The notes under the pieces: generated by a model
Database searches by the model: none
What the model saw: only the letters and a program-made list of their open reading frames with translations
What the model was told of the DNA's origin: nothing
Origin: an uncultured Oscillospiraceae bacterium
Lineage (GTDB): Bacteria; Bacillota; Clostridia; Oscillospirales; Acutalibacteraceae
Reading direction: 5' to 3'
Assembly (NCBI GenBank): GCA_900554525.1
Contig: USHL01000097.1
Coordinates: 1-5,833 of the forward strand
Length of the DNA: 5,833 bases
Program-made: the position numbers and the translations under genes
Shown: positions 4,637 to 5,833 of the stretch, piece after piece
Numbering within the stretch: the first letter of the stretch is position 1
Layout: every line of letters starts with the position of its first letter

Positions 4637-5833
4637 TCAGAAATCTACCTCGGTGCCGTAATAGGTACACTTGAACAGCTTGGACATAATTTCCGGAGTT
4701 ATTTCTCGCGGGTTGGAGCCGGTGCAGGCATCGCCGACGGCATTTACTGCTATTTCGTCGACCTTGGCAAGGAATTCACTTTCTTCGATTCCGAATTCCT
4801 TTAAGGTATGCGGAATATTAAGCTCGGTGTTCATATCGTCTATGAGCTTGCAGAGATTCTCTATCAGAGCCTTATTGCTGTTTCCTGCAAGACCCAGCAT
4901 TCTTGCGATATCTGCGTATCTTTCGGCTGCTCTCTGATCATGAGCGTTGTATTTGATTACATAAGGCAGATAAATGGCATTTGCACAGCCGTGCGGTAAA
5001 TGCTGATCCTTCATAGCACCCTCGTGGAAAGCGGCACCTGTCTTATGCGCCATAGAATGTACTATACCGAGAAGTGCATTGGAAAATGCCATACCTGCAA
5101 GGCACTGTGCATCGTGCATATGGGCACGGGATTCTTTATTGCCTTTATAAGATGAGGGCAGATAAGCGGTAACCATCTCAATAGCCTTCATCGCAAGTGC
5201 GTCGGTATAGCTGTTGGCAACCGTTGAAACATAAGCCTCAATGGCATGGGTAAGCGCGTCCATACCGGTGTGTGCAGTAAGCTTCTGAGGCATAGTATAT
5301 GCAAGCTCAGGGTCAACGATAGCTACATCCGGAGTGATGTTAAAGTCGGCCAGAGGATACTTTATACCTTTTGAGTAATCTGTAATTACAGAAAATGCAG
5401 TAACCTCGGTAGCAGTGCCGGATGTTGAGGAAATTGCGCAGAATTTAGCTTTCGTTCTGAGTTCAGGGAAATTAAAGGGGATGCAGAGCGATTCAAAGGT
5501 AATATCGGGATATTCATAGAACGCCCACATAGCCTTTGCCGCGTCGATCGGAGAACCGCCGCCGATAGCAACAATCCAGTCCGGCTCAAATTTACGCATA
5601 GCCTCGGCGCCGCGCATTACGGTTTCAACCGACGGATCCGGCTCTACGCCTTCAAAAAGCTCAACTTCCATTCCGGCCTCTTTAAGATAAGCTACAGCTT
5701 TATCAAGGAAACCAAAACGTTTCATCGAACCGCCGCCGACAACTACAATCGCGCGTTTGCCCTTTAAATTCTTAAGATTTTCCATTGCGTTTTCGCCAAA
5801 ATACAAATCTCTGGGTAAAGTGAATCTTGCCAT
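4637..5833 (-). CDS. Iron-containing alcohol dehydrogenase (group III, butanol dehydrogenase-like)
   Basis: A 398-aa metal-dependent alcohol dehydrogenase of the Fe-ADH family, interconverting an aldehyde and a primary alcohol with NAD(P)H in the cytoplasm. MARFTLPRDLYFGENA is a typical family N-terminus, so the gene is probably complete, with its ATG in the last three bases of the window. Its ribosome site and promoter lie outside. Cofactor motifs are GGGSMKRFG (33-41), GGGSPIDAAKAM (91-102) and STSGTATEVT (136-145). Metal ligands are Asp192 and His196 (GMDALTHAIEA), His259 (IVHSMAH) and His281 (LPHG), so the four-ligand set is complete. The segment between His259 and His281 seems a few residues longer than in FucO, where the spacing is 14. 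The position corresponding to FucO Asp39 is Gly34, hinting at NADP(H) use. The gene is similar to the ADH half of AdhE but has no aldehyde dehydrogenase domain. It is followed by nfnA and nfnB on the same strand, probably as one operon. The natural substrate (ethanol, butanol, propanediol) cannot be told. Confidence 0.9.
   Translation of the reverse strand: MARFTLPRDLYFGENAMENLKNLKGKRAIVVVGGGSMKRFGFLDKAVAYLKEAGMEVELFEGVEPDPSVETVMRGAEAMRKFEPDWIVAIGGGSPIDAAKAMWAFYEYPDITFESLCIPFNFPELRTKAKFCAISSTSGTATEVTAFSVITDYSKGIKYPLADFNITPDVAIVDPELAYTMPQKLTAHTGMDALTHAIEAYVSTVANSYTDALAMKAIEMVTAYLPSSYKGNKESRAHMHDAQCLAGMAFSNALLGIVHSMAHKTGAAFHEGAMKDQHLPHGCANAIYLPYVIKYNAHDQRAAERYADIARMLGLAGNSNKALIENLCKLIDDMNTELNIPHTLKEFGIEESEFLAKVDEIAVNAVGDACTGSNPREITPEIMSKLFKCTYYGTEVDF

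Noticed and set aside
4633..4661. Promoter for nfnA at the adh stop (GATAAT, 4638-4633)
   Set aside because: The -10 is fair but the hexamer 17 nt upstream (TTACGG) matches the -35 consensus at only 2 positions, and there is no TGn extension.
1..5833. Mobile elements, CRISPR, tRNA/rRNA, riboswitch, novel defence or other undescribed system
   Set aside because: I looked for repeats, transposase-like proteins, cloverleaf or conserved RNA patterns and unfamiliar gene clusters, and saw none. All complete genes belong to known families.

Overview
The window comes from an anaerobic, fermentative Firmicute. Clostridia, probably an Oscillospiraceae/Ruminococcaceae-like gut lineage, is the best guess. 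This rests on protein style (an NfnAB-type electron-bifurcating pair, a histidine phosphatase with an RHCEA motif, the Fe-ADH sequence), good AGGAGG-type ribosome sites with some TTG starts, and a very AT-rich spacer between moderate-GC genes. The taxon is inference, since there is no rRNA or marker gene here.

Layout. At the left edge are the first 17 codons of a minus-strand gene whose N-terminus resembles a PTS sugar-permease IIC protein. It is driven by a near-consensus promoter in an AT-rich divergent spacer (54-179). From that spacer, reading right, come a D-lactate dehydrogenase (ldhA, TTG start), a histidine-phosphatase-family protein behind its own extended -10 promoter, and a RuvX/YqgF family protein overlapping it by an ATGA junction. 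A 10-bp GC-rich hairpin at 2309-2333 ends this plus-strand block and also the converging minus-strand block. The minus-strand block, in transcription order, is an iron-containing alcohol dehydrogenase (ATG at the right edge of the window), nfnA (TTG start) and nfnB (TAATG junction).

How the genes work together. LdhA carries the acidic residue typical of NAD-dependent enzymes and would reoxidise NADH to D-lactate. NfnAB couples NADH and reduced ferredoxin to NADP+ reduction, or the reverse. The alcohol dehydrogenase has glycine where NAD-specific relatives carry Asp, so it may use NADP(H), the product of its operon partners. The region reads as a redox-balancing block of fermentation. The phosphatase/RuvX pair looks like unrelated housekeeping.

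No mobile element, CRISPR array, tRNA/rRNA or clearly novel system is visible. The more interesting points are the adh-nfnAB linkage with its inferred cofactor match, the possible leaderless start of the phosphatase, the hairpin between adh and nfnA, and the extra residues next to the last metal ligand of the alcohol dehydrogenase.
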